DNA of 64,000 bases from Ruficoccus sp. ZRK36. GTDB lineage: Bacteria; Verrucomicrobiota; Verrucomicrobiia; Opitutales; Cerasicoccaceae. How positions within the stretch are numbered: position 1 is the stretch's first letter; each line of letters begins with the position of its first letter. The stretch spans positions 759,501-823,500 of the forward strand of contig NZ_CP080649.1 in assembly GCF_019603315.1 (NCBI RefSeq), read 5' to 3'. Shown piece after piece: positions 35,003 to 45,300 of the stretch. A program made the translations under genes and the position numbers. Below the pieces are notes generated by a model that worked only from the letters and a program-made list of their open reading frames with translations, did not search any database and was not told the origin of the DNA.

Positions 35003-35608
35003 TCACTTCGCGGCGCCCAACTTCGCCTCTTTCCGAATAAAAGCCGGAGGAGAGCGGTCGATCGGCAGATAAGGCGCCAAATAACCGGGCAGCATAATAC
35101 CCTCGGTAATGGCGCTCTCTGTATTTGCCTTGTTCATGAAGTTCGACAGCTCACTAGCGTTACTGATGTTGCTGGAGGTATTTTCCTTCTGCATCGGCAG
35201 GACCTTACCGCCTACGCTCAGCTCAATCACCCAGTAGTCGGGCTGCTTGTTAAAGTTACCGCGCTGCACGATGTCGTAGGGGATCCAGAAAGCGAATTCC
35301 TTGTCCTTATTGATCTCAAGGGTCGCGATCTCGACCTCGCTCTGGAGGAAGTAGTAGATCTCCTCGCGGCGATCAATCAGGAAGGCAATGGTCAGGCGTA
35401 CCCCGACGTTGTCCACGTAGTTCTTGTTCGGGGCTTTCTCGTCGGGGTTGAAATTCCCGCGAACTTTGATCGCAACATTGTTCCAGCGGTACTGGCCGAC
35501 ACTGCTGTTGAAATTCACATTGGACACCGTAACCGGCATCTTATCCTGCGCCTGGAGGCTGGATAGACCGACGAAAAGGATGAGAATGGGTAGAAAACAA
35601 CGAAACAT
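35003..35608 (-). CDS. Amuc_1102-family pilus-like protein
   Basis: The product of about 201 residues has a signal peptide (MFRCFLPILILFVGLSSLQA). The exported domain begins MPVTVSNVNFNSSVGQYRW and includes VGVRLTIAFLIDRREEIYYF. It ends PPAFIRKEAKLGAAK. It is the first gene of the five-gene unit and the order (1102-1101-1100-1099-1098) matches Akkermansia. An upstream ATG at 35614 or 35632 would add 2-8 residues. The promoter should lie within 35609-35742, shared with the divergent Nudix gene; I see no clear boxes. Confidence 0.83.
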   Translation of the reverse strand: MFRCFLPILILFVGLSSLQAQDKMPVTVSNVNFNSSVGQYRWNNVAIKVRGNFNPDEKAPNKNYVDNVGVRLTIAFLIDRREEIYYFLQSEVEIATLEINKDKEFAFWIPYDIVQRGNFNKQPDYWVIELSVGGKVLPMQKENTSSNISNASELSNFMNKANTESAITEGIMLPGYLAPYLPIDRSPPAFIRKEAKLGAAK

Positions 35609-35742
35609 GGGCATCGTAAGAGTAAAAAGCACTCAGGCTTTACTGTTCAATCACAAATCTTGGGGGGTAATAAAATAAGCAGAACTTTCGGGGATCAGAA
35701 CACGCAGTTGACCCCGAACGTACTAACGATATCACTTCCAGG

Positions 35743-36240
35743 ATGAGTTCTGTCCTCCCTTTTCGCATCAGCGTGCTGCTTTTCATCCGGGATGAAGCCG
35801 GAAAGCTGCTGCTTATCGAGCGCCGCAAGGCCCCCAACAAGGACTGCTGGAGCCCGATCGGGGGTAAGCTGGAAATGACCGAGGGCGAGTCCCCCTTCGA
35901 GTGCGCCATCCGGGAAACTCGCGAGGAGACCGGTCTGGAGATCACCGAAAAGGACCTGCACCTGTTTTCCATGGTCTCCGAAAAGGGCTACGAAGGCTCC
36001 GGCCACTGGCTGATGTTCCTGTTTGACTGCTCAAAGCCACTTACGTCCCTCCCCCCGGAGATCGACGAGGGGCCGATGGGCTTTTTCACCCGCGAGGATG
36101 TCGATGGCCTGAAAGTTCCGCCTTCGGACCGACATTTAATCTGGCCGCACTACGACCGGCACAGATCCGGCTTCATCGCTTTGCGGGCCGACTGCCGCCC
36201 GGACAGCGATTTACAAATTGTTGTTGAAGAAACGCACTAG
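35743..36240 (+). CDS. Nudix hydrolase
   Basis: The 165-residue protein carries the Nudix box G-x5-E-x7-R-E-U-x-E-E-x-G-U from GGKLEMTEGESPFEC to the REETGLEI stretch, about residues 46-70. Preceding strands (ISVLLFIRDEAGKLLLIERR) match the fold. Nudix enzymes hydrolyse nucleoside diphosphates linked to X; the sequence suggests an NDP-sugar or 8-oxo-dGTP-type substrate but does not settle it. It is divergent from the pilus cluster and only about 60 bases before pdhA, so it could be co-transcribed with the dehydrogenase genes. Confidence 0.88.
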   Translation: MSSVLPFRISVLLFIRDEAGKLLLIERRKAPNKDCWSPIGGKLEMTEGESPFECAIRETREETGLEITEKDLHLFSMVSEKGYEGSGHWLMFLFDCSKPLTSLPPEIDEGPMGFFTREDVDGLKVPPSDRHLIWPHYDRHRSGFIALRADCRPDSDLQIVVEETH

Positions 36241-36302
36241 CTGATCCACATTCGACAACCCTAACGCCGGGCCTCCACCTCCCGGATAACCTCTTCTATG
36301 CC

Positions 36303-37409
36303 GTGAGCAGCGATACAGATATCTATAAAAAACCTGAATATGTCAGCGTCATGCCCGACTCGGATTACTCCGATGCCGAGGTAAATAAAGTCCTCACTCC
36401 GGAGCAAAAGATCCAGCTCTACCGGGACATGGTACGCATCCGCCGCTTTGAGGAGCGCAGCATACGTGTTTACCAACAGGGCAAGATCGGGGGCTTTCTT
36501 CACCTTTACATCGGCCAGGAAGCCGTTGCCGTCGGTACCGTCTCCCTCCTGGGAGCTGACGACCACGTGATCACTGCCTACCGCGACCACGGGCACGCCC
36601 TGGCCGTGGGCATGAACATGAACGAGTGTATGGCCGAGCTTTGCGGCAAGCACACCGGCTGCTCCAAGGGCAAAGGTGGCTCCATGCACTTCTTCGCCCC
36701 GGATAAGAACTACTGGGGCGGGCACGGCATCGTCGGCGGGCAGACTCCGCTCGGAGCCGGTATCGCCTACGCCCTGAAGTACCGCAACCTGAAGGGCTGC
36801 TGCATCTGCTTTATGGGTGACGGGGCCGTCAACCAGGGCGCCGTACACGAAGCCTTTAACCTGGCCCAACTCTGGGAGCTGCCGGTCATTTACGTGATCG
36901 AGAACAACGGCTACTCCATGGGTACCAGCCAGGTGCGTTCCTCCGCCTTTAACGAGTACCTGGCCAAGCGCGCCGAGGGCTACGCCATGGCCTGGGACGT
37001 CGTCAGCGGCAACAACATCTACGACGTGCGCGCCGCCACCGCCAAGGCCATCAAGCGCGCCCACGAGGAGTCCATGCCGACCCTGCTGGAGATCATCACC
37101 TATCGCTACCGCGGCCACTCGATGTCCGACCCGGACAAGACCTACCGCGAGAAGAAGGAAGTCCAGGAGTACAAGGAAAAGAAGGACCCGATCACCGTTT
37201 TCCAAAACATCCTGCTGGAAGAGAAAGTACTCACCGACGAGCTCATCCAGTCCATCGACAAGGAAGCCAAGCAGGAGGCCGAAGACGCCGCCAGCTTCGC
37301 CGACAAGAGCCCCTTCCCGCCGGTCGAGTCCATTCTCGAGGACATCTACTGGGAGGAAGACAACCGCTCCGACGAGACCACCTCGCAGGGAACCATCATT
37401 TTTGAATAA
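36303..37409 (+). CDS. pdhA: Pyruvate dehydrogenase E1 alpha subunit
   Basis: E1 alpha binds thiamine diphosphate with E1 beta and decarboxylates pyruvate. The 368-residue product has YRDMVRIRRFEERSIRVYQQ, the TPP-binding motif from GDGAVNQGAVHEA to ENNGYSMGTSQ, and YRYRGHSMSDPDKTYR, the phosphorylation-loop region. The start is GTG 36303; ATG 36351 would remove 16 residues before the family's conserved part, so it is a serious alternative. No ribosome-binding site favours either. It heads a three-gene operon pdhA-pdhB-pdhC with gaps of 33 and 38 bases. Confidence 0.93.
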   Translation: MSSDTDIYKKPEYVSVMPDSDYSDAEVNKVLTPEQKIQLYRDMVRIRRFEERSIRVYQQGKIGGFLHLYIGQEAVAVGTVSLLGADDHVITAYRDHGHALAVGMNMNECMAELCGKHTGCSKGKGGSMHFFAPDKNYWGGHGIVGGQTPLGAGIAYALKYRNLKGCCICFMGDGAVNQGAVHEAFNLAQLWELPVIYVIENNGYSMGTSQVRSSAFNEYLAKRAEGYAMAWDVVSGNNIYDVRAATAKAIKRAHEESMPTLLEIITYRYRGHSMSDPDKTYREKKEVQEYKEKKDPITVFQNILLEEKVLTDELIQSIDKEAKQEAEDAASFADKSPFPPVESILEDIYWEEDNRSDETTSQGTIIFE

Positions 37410-37442
37410 CCGCGCGCCGCGCCCTAATCTTTTTGTCTGAAA

Positions 37443-38417
37443 ATGGCCCAGATTACTTACCGCCAAGCAATTAACGACGCCCTCGCCGAGGAAGTCGAAC
37501 GCGACGAAAACGTCGTCGTTATGGGTGAAGAGGTCGCCCAGTTCGACGGCGCCTACAAAGTCACCGAAGGTTTGCTCAAGCGCTTCGGCCCGAAACGCAT
37601 CGTGGACACGCCGATCTCCGAAGCCGGCTTTATCGGCATGGGCATCGGCGCCGCCATGATGGGCATCCGCCCCGTCATGGAGCTGATGTTCTGGAGTTTC
37701 TCCTACGTGGCCTTTGACCAGCTCTGCAACAACGCCGCCGCCGTTCGCTACATGTCCGGCGGGCTGATCAACTGCCCGATCGTCGTCCGCGGCCCGGCCA
37801 ATGGCGGAACCAACGTTGGCGCCACCCACTCCCACACACCGGAGAACATCGTGGCCAACCACCCCGGCATCAAGGTCGTGTGCCCAGCCACCGCCTACGA
37901 CGCCAAGGGCCTCATGAAGACCGCCATTCGCGACAACGACCCGGTCTTCGTGATGGAAAACACCATCCTTTACAACGACAAGTGGGAGGTGCCCGAAGAG
38001 GAGTACCTCGTCCCTCTCGGCAAGGCCAACATCCTGCGCGAGGGTAAGGACCTCTCGATCATCGCCCACGGCCGCGCCGCCATCACTTCGCTTCGCGCCG
38101 CTGAGGAGCTCAAGGCCAAGCACGACATCGACGTGGAAGTGCTCGACCTGCGTTCCATCCGCCCGCTGGACGAGGACGCCGTCATCGAGACCGTCAAGAA
38201 GACCAACAACGTTCTGCTCGTCGAGGAAAACAAGCCCTTCTGTGGCGTCGGTGCTCAGCTCACCTACCTCATCCAGGAGCGGGCCTTTGACTACCTCGAC
38301 GCGCCCATTAAGCGCATCAGCTCGATCGACGCGCCGCAGATTTACTGCAAAAAGCTCGAAGACACCCAGATCCCCAACGTCGAACGCGTCGTCAAGAAGG
38401 TCCTGGAGATGGCGTAA
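37443..38417 (+). CDS. pdhB: Pyruvate dehydrogenase E1 beta subunit
   Basis: The 324-residue product has ITYRQAINDALAEEVERDEN and the Glu of VVVMGEEVAQFDGA, then TPISEAGFIGMGIGAA and the C-terminal transketolase domain (IEVLDLR-type segment DVEVLDLRSIRPLDEDAV). It completes the heterotetrameric E1. It starts 33 bases after pdhA and ends 38 bases before the E2 gene. The length matches the family. Confidence 0.95.
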   Translation: MAQITYRQAINDALAEEVERDENVVVMGEEVAQFDGAYKVTEGLLKRFGPKRIVDTPISEAGFIGMGIGAAMMGIRPVMELMFWSFSYVAFDQLCNNAAAVRYMSGGLINCPIVVRGPANGGTNVGATHSHTPENIVANHPGIKVVCPATAYDAKGLMKTAIRDNDPVFVMENTILYNDKWEVPEEEYLVPLGKANILREGKDLSIIAHGRAAITSLRAAEELKAKHDIDVEVLDLRSIRPLDEDAVIETVKKTNNVLLVEENKPFCGVGAQLTYLIQERAFDYLDAPIKRISSIDAPQIYCKKLEDTQIPNVERVVKKVLEMA

Positions 38418-38455
38418 GCCACACGCGAAACTCACATTTATCCTATTACTGAGCC

Positions 38456-39862
38456 ATGGCTGAAATTATCGAAATGCCCAAACTGAGCGACACCATGACG
38501 GTGGGCACGCTCGTGAGCTGGTTGAAAAAGGAGGGCGACGAAGTCGCTTCCGGTGACATGATCTGCGAGGTGGAGACCGACAAGGCCACCATGGAAGTCG
38601 AATGCTTTGCTGACGGCGTCCTCCTCAAGCACTATGTCGCCGAGGGCGGGGAAATCCCCGTCGGCTCCCCGATGTGCGCTGTCGGCGAGAAGGGTGAAGA
38701 GCCCCCCGCCGTCGATACCGGAGCCATCGCTGATAAGGCCGAAGAGCTCAAGAAGGAGGAATCCGAGGAAGAAGACTCTGAAGAAAAGCCGGCGGAAAAG
38801 CCCGAAGAGGCTCCCACCCAATCGGCCCCGGCTCAGCCCTCCGGCGGTGCCAAGCCCGAGCCCCAAGGCCGCAAGCAGGAATTTATCCCCGAAGAAGACG
38901 ACTCCGAGCCCGCACCGGCACAGGCCGAAGGTGGCCGCATCAAGGTCTCTCCCCTCGCCCGTAAGCTGGCCGAGGAAAAGGGTATCCCGCTCTCAGCCAT
39001 TTCTCCCTCCGGCCCGCATGGCCGCATCGTGAAGAAGGACGTCCTCAAGGCCATCGAAGAAGGCGTCAAGGCTCCGGCCCCGAAGACCGCCAAGTCCGAT
39101 GCCCCGGCTGCCTCCAGCGCCCCGGCCCAGTACGTGCCCTCGGGTGCCCCGATCGCCGAAGACGGCCCGATCAAGGTCACCAACATGCGCAAGGCCATCG
39201 CCACGCGCCTGGTTGAGTCCAAGACCACGATCCCGCACTTCTACCTGGAGGTCGAGGTCGACGCCGCCCCGCTGCTTGAGCTGCGCGCCGAGATCAACCA
39301 TCACCTCTCCAACCGCGCTCCCGAAGAGGGCGGTATCAAGCTGACCGTCAACGACTTCATCCTGAAGGCCGCGACGGAAGCCCTGCGCCGCGTACCGGCT
39401 GTCAACGCCTCCTGGATGGGTGACTCCATCCAGCAGCACGGCTCCGTACACATGGCCTTCGGTGTCGCCGTCCCGGACGGTCTGGTGACCCCGGTCATCC
39501 GCGACGCCCACGCCAAGACCCTGCGCCAGATCAGCATCGACACCAAGGAGCTGATCCAGAAGTCCCGCAACAAGAAGCTGACCCCGCAGGACATGAGCGG
39601 CTCGACCTTTACCGTGACAAACCTCGGCATGTACGGCACGAGCGGCTTCTACGGCATCATCAACCCGCCCAATGCCGCCATCCTCTCCGTCGGGGCCACG
39701 ATCAAGAAGCCTGTCGTGGACAAGGACGGCAACCTCGCCGTCGGCCAGCGCATGGCGATCGGCCTGTCCTGCGACCACCGCGTGATCGACGGGGCCACCG
39801 GTGCCGAGTTCCTCCAGGCCCTGCAGTCCATACTGGAGAGCCCGGCTCTGATGCTCGTCTAG
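38456..39862 (+). CDS. pdhC: Pyruvate dehydrogenase E2, dihydrolipoamide acetyltransferase
   Basis: The 468-residue protein has one lipoyl domain with lipoyl-lysine K43 (VETDKATMEVE). A long acidic, Pro/Ala-rich linker follows, then the E3-binding domain (VSPLARKLAEEKGIPLSAI) and the acetyltransferase core ending SCDHRVIDGATGAEFLQAL with the catalytic His. The AEGGEIPVGSPMCAVGE stretch closes the lipoyl domain. It moves the acetyl group from lipoate to CoA. The E3 gene (lpd) is not adjacent. A terminator follows 26 bases after the stop codon. The linker's base composition makes antisense frames look open; those are not genes. Confidence 0.95.
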   Translation: MAEIIEMPKLSDTMTVGTLVSWLKKEGDEVASGDMICEVETDKATMEVECFADGVLLKHYVAEGGEIPVGSPMCAVGEKGEEPPAVDTGAIADKAEELKKEESEEEDSEEKPAEKPEEAPTQSAPAQPSGGAKPEPQGRKQEFIPEEDDSEPAPAQAEGGRIKVSPLARKLAEEKGIPLSAISPSGPHGRIVKKDVLKAIEEGVKAPAPKTAKSDAPAASSAPAQYVPSGAPIAEDGPIKVTNMRKAIATRLVESKTTIPHFYLEVEVDAAPLLELRAEINHHLSNRAPEEGGIKLTVNDFILKAATEALRRVPAVNASWMGDSIQQHGSVHMAFGVAVPDGLVTPVIRDAHAKTLRQISIDTKELIQKSRNKKLTPQDMSGSTFTVTNLGMYGTSGFYGIINPPNAAILSVGATIKKPVVDKDGNLAVGQRMAIGLSCDHRVIDGATGAEFLQALQSILESPALMLV

Positions 39863-39888
39863 GCCCTTTGCACACTGCATTTTTTCAG

Positions 39889-39919
39889 GCGCCCCCGTCT
39901 TCGGACTGGGGCGCTTTTT
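39889..39919 (+). terminator. Rho-independent terminator of the pdh operon
   Basis: GCGCCCC and GGGGCGC form a seven-base stem with a 12-base loop followed by a run of five T. It closes the three-gene operon. Confidence 0.8.
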
Positions 39920-40003
39920 CTGTATTGGGGGTGAGGGGTGCTCCAGTCAAAAAATAGGTAAACGCATTCAGCCGTTTGACTTATATCCGATATTAATGAC
40001 GCT

Positions 40004-41872
40004 ATGAGAATGCCCCCAGCCTCCGAGCCCCCGTTCCCGAAGCGGAATCGTGATTTGGATTATAAGCGTGTCCTAGTGGCGATAGGCATCATGTCAGCGC
40101 TGGCCTGCGGGATTGCCGGGCTGACGATCTGGATGCTGTACAAGGCCCGACTGGATCAGTTTAGCCAAAACCTGCTCTCGGTCGCCCAAAACAAAGCTGC
40201 CCTGCTGGATTACATCACGCACATCCATCTGGATGAGCATCACCCATCCACCCACCAGCATGATTCAACGAAAACAAAATCCAGCACGGAACACGTATTT
40301 ACAGACAGCGAGCGCGAGACCATCCTGAACCACTTCGCGAATAGTATCGCTGAGAGCGGTACATTTCGCAGCACAGGGGAATACGTCCTGGGCTACTATC
40401 AGGGCGACAAGCTGTATATCTACCACAGCCTGCAAGACGATCCGGACGACCCGGTTGTTTTGGACCGCAACGCACCTCTGGCAGAGCCCATGCAGGAAGC
40501 ACTCACGGGTAAGAGCGGGACCATCGTAGCGGTAGACTATCGAGGGGAGAAAGTTCTCGCCGCACTTGTTCCTCTCCCCCAGCTCGACGCCGCCATGGTC
40601 TTCAAGATAGACATGGCAGAGTTTGATGCCCCCTACCGGAGTGCGGTCATCACGTCGCTGGTGGCTGTCGCTTTCCTTGTTTTGATATGCGCCCTCCTCT
40701 GTTGGCGTGAAGGCAAGCGCATCATCGAAAAGCTCGCCTACAGCGAAAGCCGCTACCGCACGCTCATGGATAACGTGCCCGTATGCGTGTTTCTCAAAGA
40801 CGGACATGGTAACTACCTGACCGCGAACCGCTACTTTTACATGCGCTATGGCGTCGACAAGCTATCGATCCCCGAGCTGAGCGACCGTGGTATATTCCCG
40901 CCCGACATTGCCCGAAAACACATCGAAGATGACCAACGCGTGCTTAAAAACGGCGTCACCATCACCGGCTATGAAAAGCAAGACCTCGACGGCGAAGAGC
41001 GCATCATCCGCTATTTAAAGTGTCCCCTCAAAGGCGAAAACGGGGACCCCATCGGCATTATCGGTATCCACCAGGACGTCACCCAGGAGCGCCGTAACGC
41101 TGAGGCCCTCCAGAAGCTCAATGCCGAGCTGGAAAGCCAGGTCCGCCGCCGCACGGCTCAGCTCGAGCTGGCCAACCGGGAGCTGGAAAGCTTCGCCTAC
41201 ACCGTTTCGCACGACTTACGGGCACCGCTGCGGGCGATGGCCGGGTTTAGCCAAGCCCTCAAGGACGACTACGGCGAGAGCCTCGACGCCACTGCCACCG
41301 ATTACATCAACCGGATTTTCCGAGCCACCGGCAGTATGGCCGAGCTGATCGACAGCCTGCTCAGCCTCTCGCGCTCGACCACGGGCCAACTCAAGATCGC
41401 GAATCTGGATCTCTCGCAGATGGCCAACGATGTCATCGAAGACCTGCGGCGCTCCGACCCCAATCATCCAGTCGAGGTCACCATCCAGCCCGGTCTCCAA
41501 GCCGAGGGTGATAGCCGACTCATCCGCAACGTACTCGAAAATCTCCTCGGTAATGCGTGGAAATACTCGGCCAAGACACCCGAGCCACGGGTGGAGTTCG
41601 GCCAGTGCGTCACACGCTCGCCCGAGGATGAGCAGAGTGAGGTGGAGGCTTTCTTCGTCCGCGACAACGGAACAGGCTTTGATATGGCTTACGCAAACAA
41701 GCTGTTTCGCCCCTTCCAGCGTATGCACAGTGAAAAAGAATATCAGGGGTCCGGAATCGGTCTGGCCACCGTCGAAAGAATCGTTCATCGTCACAATGGT
41801 CGGATTTGGGCCGAGAGCGAACCGGGTCTGGGCTCGACCTTTTACTTCACCCTCGACCAACTCGTCCATTGA
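40004..41872 (+). CDS. PAS-domain sensor histidine kinase, phytochrome-like
   Basis: The 622-residue protein has two membrane helices (about 25-45 and 215-235) around an exported sensor part with a His-rich stretch (HLDEHHPSTHQHD) of possible metal-binding character. A PAS domain follows (LMDNVPVCVFLKDGHGNYL), then a coiled coil, HisKA with phospho-His in YTVSHDLRAPLRAM, and HATPase (NLLGNAWKYSA, RDNGTGFDM, GSGIGLATVERIV). The HisKA type is that of bacteriophytochrome-like kinases, but no chromophore domain is present. Its stop codon is 5 bases before the response regulator gene, so they are coupled. Confidence 0.93.
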   Translation: MRMPPASEPPFPKRNRDLDYKRVLVAIGIMSALACGIAGLTIWMLYKARLDQFSQNLLSVAQNKAALLDYITHIHLDEHHPSTHQHDSTKTKSSTEHVFTDSERETILNHFANSIAESGTFRSTGEYVLGYYQGDKLYIYHSLQDDPDDPVVLDRNAPLAEPMQEALTGKSGTIVAVDYRGEKVLAALVPLPQLDAAMVFKIDMAEFDAPYRSAVITSLVAVAFLVLICALLCWREGKRIIEKLAYSESRYRTLMDNVPVCVFLKDGHGNYLTANRYFYMRYGVDKLSIPELSDRGIFPPDIARKHIEDDQRVLKNGVTITGYEKQDLDGEERIIRYLKCPLKGENGDPIGIIGIHQDVTQERRNAEALQKLNAELESQVRRRTAQLELANRELESFAYTVSHDLRAPLRAMAGFSQALKDDYGESLDATATDYINRIFRATGSMAELIDSLLSLSRSTTGQLKIANLDLSQMANDVIEDLRRSDPNHPVEVTIQPGLQAEGDSRLIRNVLENLLGNAWKYSAKTPEPRVEFGQCVTRSPEDEQSEVEAFFVRDNGTGFDMAYANKLFRPFQRMHSEKEYQGSGIGLATVERIVHRHNGRIWAESEPGLGSTFYFTLDQLVH

Positions 41873-41877
41873 CCTTC

Positions 41878-42321
41878 ATGAAAGTAAAAAAAATCCTACT
41901 CGCAGAAGACAACCCGGACGACGAAGCGCTGACGCTGCGAGCCCTCAACAAGTGCGGCGTCATCAATGAGGTAGACGTCGTCCACAATGGCAGGGACGCA
42001 GTCGACTACCTTTTAGCCAAGGGTGAGTACCAGGACCGCAACCCGAACGATCTGCCCCAGCTTGTCTTGCTCGACCTGAAGATGCCCATGCTCGACGGCC
42101 TCGAAGTGCTGGAGATCATCCGCCGTGAAGAGCTGACCTGCACCCTGCCCGTTGTTATCTTTACCTCGTCAAAGGAAGAATCCGACCTGACCAAAGGTTA
42201 TCGCCTGGGGGTTAACAGTTTCGTCTGCAAGCCGATAAACTTTGCAGAGTTCAGCGAATCCATCCGCCAGCTCGGGCTGTACTGGCTCCTGATTAACGAG
42301 CCCCCGCCCAGCACGATGTAG
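41878..42321 (+). CDS. Single-domain response regulator (Rcp1-like)
   Basis: The 147-residue protein is only a receiver: LLAEDNPDDEALTLRAL, phospho-Asp in LVLLDLKMPMLDGLEV, TSSKEESDLTKGY and NSFVCKPINFAEF. Rcp1-type regulators pair with phytochrome-like kinases such as the one directly upstream, five bases away. No output domain is present, so it must act through protein contacts. ATG at 41878 is chosen because the codons before it belong to the kinase end in another frame. The hybrid kinase follows after 38 bases. Confidence 0.93.
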   Translation: MKVKKILLAEDNPDDEALTLRALNKCGVINEVDVVHNGRDAVDYLLAKGEYQDRNPNDLPQLVLLDLKMPMLDGLEVLEIIRREELTCTLPVVIFTSSKEESDLTKGYRLGVNSFVCKPINFAEFSESIRQLGLYWLLINEPPPSTM

Positions 42322-42359
42322 ACGCTTTTTTCTCTCTAATTCTACTCCCCCCTTCTCAC

Positions 42360-45300
42360 ATGAGCAAAGCGCTCGATATCCTTCATATCGAAGACTCCGA
42401 AGACGATAGCCTGCTGGTCAAGCTGGCGCTGCGGGAGTTGGAGTTTGAGGTAGACCTGAAGCGGGTCGAAACGCTTTCTGGCCTGCAGCAGGCCCTGTCC
42501 GAGCGTGACTGGGACCTGATCCTGTGCGACCACAATCTCCCCAGCCTGACGATGGAGGACGCCTTCTCCCTGGCACTGGAGAATAACCCGATGCGCCCCT
42601 TCATCCTCGTCACGGGTGCCATCGGGGATGAGGCCACGGCCGACATCATGCGCCTGGGCGTGAATGATATCGTCCTGAAGGAGAACCTTAAACGCCTGCC
42701 CAGCGTCATCCTGCGCAATATGCGCGAAGCGGATATCCGGCAGGAAATCCGCGTCGCCCAGAAATCCCTGCGCGAAAGCCAACTGCGCTACCAGACCCTT
42801 TGGGAGAACTCCACCACGGGCTACATGCTTACCAGCAAGGGTGTGATCGTGGACTGCAACCAGACCCTCTGCGACCAGTGGGGCTACTCCAAGGAAGAGA
42901 TCGTCGGTAAGACGCCGGGAGAGTTTTCACCTCCGCAGCAGCCGGACTCCCGGTCATCGCTTGAGCTTGCGCAGCGGCTCTATGACGATGCGGCCGCCGC
43001 CAGCCAGCCAACCTTTCGCTGGGTCCACCAGCACCGTGACGGCACGCCCATCCACTACTCCATCACGCTTAACCGGCTCCGCCTCGGCGAACGCTGGCTC
43101 GTCGTCGGTGGTTTACTCGATGTCAGCGAGCAAGTCGCCAACCAGGAGACGCTTGCCCTCCAGGACCGTGCCCTCCAGTGCACGAACAATGGTGTAGTTA
43201 TTTGCCGCTACGACGGCCAAACCAACCCCATCACCTGGGCCAATGCCGCCTTCTTGCGCATGTCCGGCTACACGATGGAGGAAATCATCGGCCAGGACAG
43301 CCTCTTTCTCCAGGTCGAGGATGCCAGCGCAAAGGACATCAAGCGTATCCGCGACACCATGGCCCGCGGCAGCAGTGCCACCACCACCCTCAAAAGCCAT
43401 CGCAAGAGTGGCCGAGTCTTCTGGAATGAGCTGCGCCTGGACCCCGTCTACAGCGAGAAGGGCGTACTGACGCACTATATCGTCATCCAGCGCGACATCA
43501 CTGAAACGGTCGAGGCCGAGGAGAAAATCAAGCGCAGCGAGGCCCTCCTCCATGCTGCTGGTGAGATCGCCCGTGTCGGCGGCTGGGAGATCGATGTCAT
43601 CAACGATGTCATCTCCTGGACCGACATCACCCGGGAGATTCACGGTGTCCCCGACGACTATGTGCCGGAAATGGATTCGGCCCTGAAATTCTTTCCTCCG
43701 CCTTACGATAAGATCGTTCGCCAGAGTGTTGAGCATTCCATTGAGACGGGAGAGCCTTTCGACTTCGAGTCCCCCTTCATCAACTCAAGTGGGCGCCTGA
43801 TCTGGGTGCGCTCCCTCGGTATCGCTGTGATGGAAAATGGCCAGTGCACATATCTGCGTGGAGCCTTTCAGGATATCACCGAGCGAAAAGCGACCGAGCA
43901 GGCGATCGAGCAGAGCCGCCAGCGCCTGGCCATGGCCATCGAGCTGGGTAATCTCGCGGTGTGGGATTATAACGTGCTGGAAAAACGCCTCGTCCTGGAG
44001 GACAGCTGGTACAAGCTCTTCGGCTACCCCCAGGGTGAAGACTTCGGTCAGCTCGAGTCCATGCATGACCTCGTGGCCGAGGACGAACGCTCCCAGATCC
44101 GGTTCAGCTTCCAGCGCCTGCTCAGTGGCCAGGAGCAGAAGATCACGGAAGAATGCTTTATGCGCTGCGGGGATGGCAGCATGCGGCGTGTCTTACTCCG
44201 CGCCCAGGCCCTGCACGACAACGAAGGACGCCTCACTCAGGTACTCGGAAATGTCTGGGATATCGACGAGCGCTGGCGCTCCGAGGAGCGGCTGCGGCTC
44301 TTCCAGCGGTTGATCAACCAGAGCCCAAGCTCTGTCGTGGTCACGGACCCACAGGGCAATGTCGAGTACGTCAACGACACCTTCTGCCGCATCACCGGCT
44401 ACAGCCGGGAGGAAGCCCTGGGCGAAAACCCCCGCCTGCTCAAGTCCAACCGCATGGACCCCAAGCACTACTCGCAGATGTGGAAAGCCATCACCAATGG
44501 CCGCGAGTGGCAGGGTGAGTTCCTGAACAAGAAGAAGAACGGGGAGTACTACTGGGAGCGCGCGATCATCTTCCCCATTAAGGGCCGCAACGGAGCCATC
44601 ACCCACTTTGCCGGTGCGAAGGAAGACATCACCGAGCTCAAGGAAAACGAAATCAAACGTGAGGAGTTGAACAAGCAGGTGCTTCAGCTCCAGCGTATGG
44701 AAACGATTGGCACCCTCGCAGGTGGTATCGCCCATGACTTCAACAATCTGCTCGGTGCCATCCGCGGCTGGACGGAGCTCGCACAGCGGCACGTCGAGGG
44801 CAATGACAACGCCCGCGAGGATTTACGCCATGTCCTGGTCGCCACCAAGCGGGCCCGCGCCCTGGTTGAACAGATCCTCACCTTCTCCCGTGAGAGCATC
44901 GGCAACATGATTCCGATCGACCCCGCCATGGTGGCCAACGAGGCCATGAACATGCTGCGCTCGATCATCCCGACGACCATCATCATCAACAAAGATATCC
45001 CACAGGGGCTGGGCCAGATCAAGGCCGACCCCAGCCAGTTCCACCAGATCATCTTCAACCTGTGCACCAACGCCTCTCAGGCCATGGGCGATAAAGGCGG
45101 AGAGCTGCAGGTCTCCCTCAGCCACTGCGAGGTGCCCCACAGTAACCCGGACAGCCCCTCAAAGTTTCCGGGCGGGTCATGCCTGTGCCTGAAAGTCTCC
45201 GACACTGGCCCCGGCATCCCCAAGGAACACCTGAACCGCATCTTCGAACCTTTCTTTACCACCAAGCCCGTCGGTGAAGGCACCGGACTCGGGCTCTCTG

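Noticed and set aside
36261-38435. A 724-residue antisense frame across pdhA and pdhB
   Set aside because: It runs opposite two well-conserved genes, its residues are the low-complexity Val/Gly/Leu/Asp-rich type of GC-rich antisense frames, and it has no domain motifs.
40004-41872. The phytochrome-like kinase as a light sensor
   Set aside because: Only the kinase core resembles phytochromes; there is no GAF/PHY chromophore domain or conserved Cys, and an exported sensor domain stands in its place.
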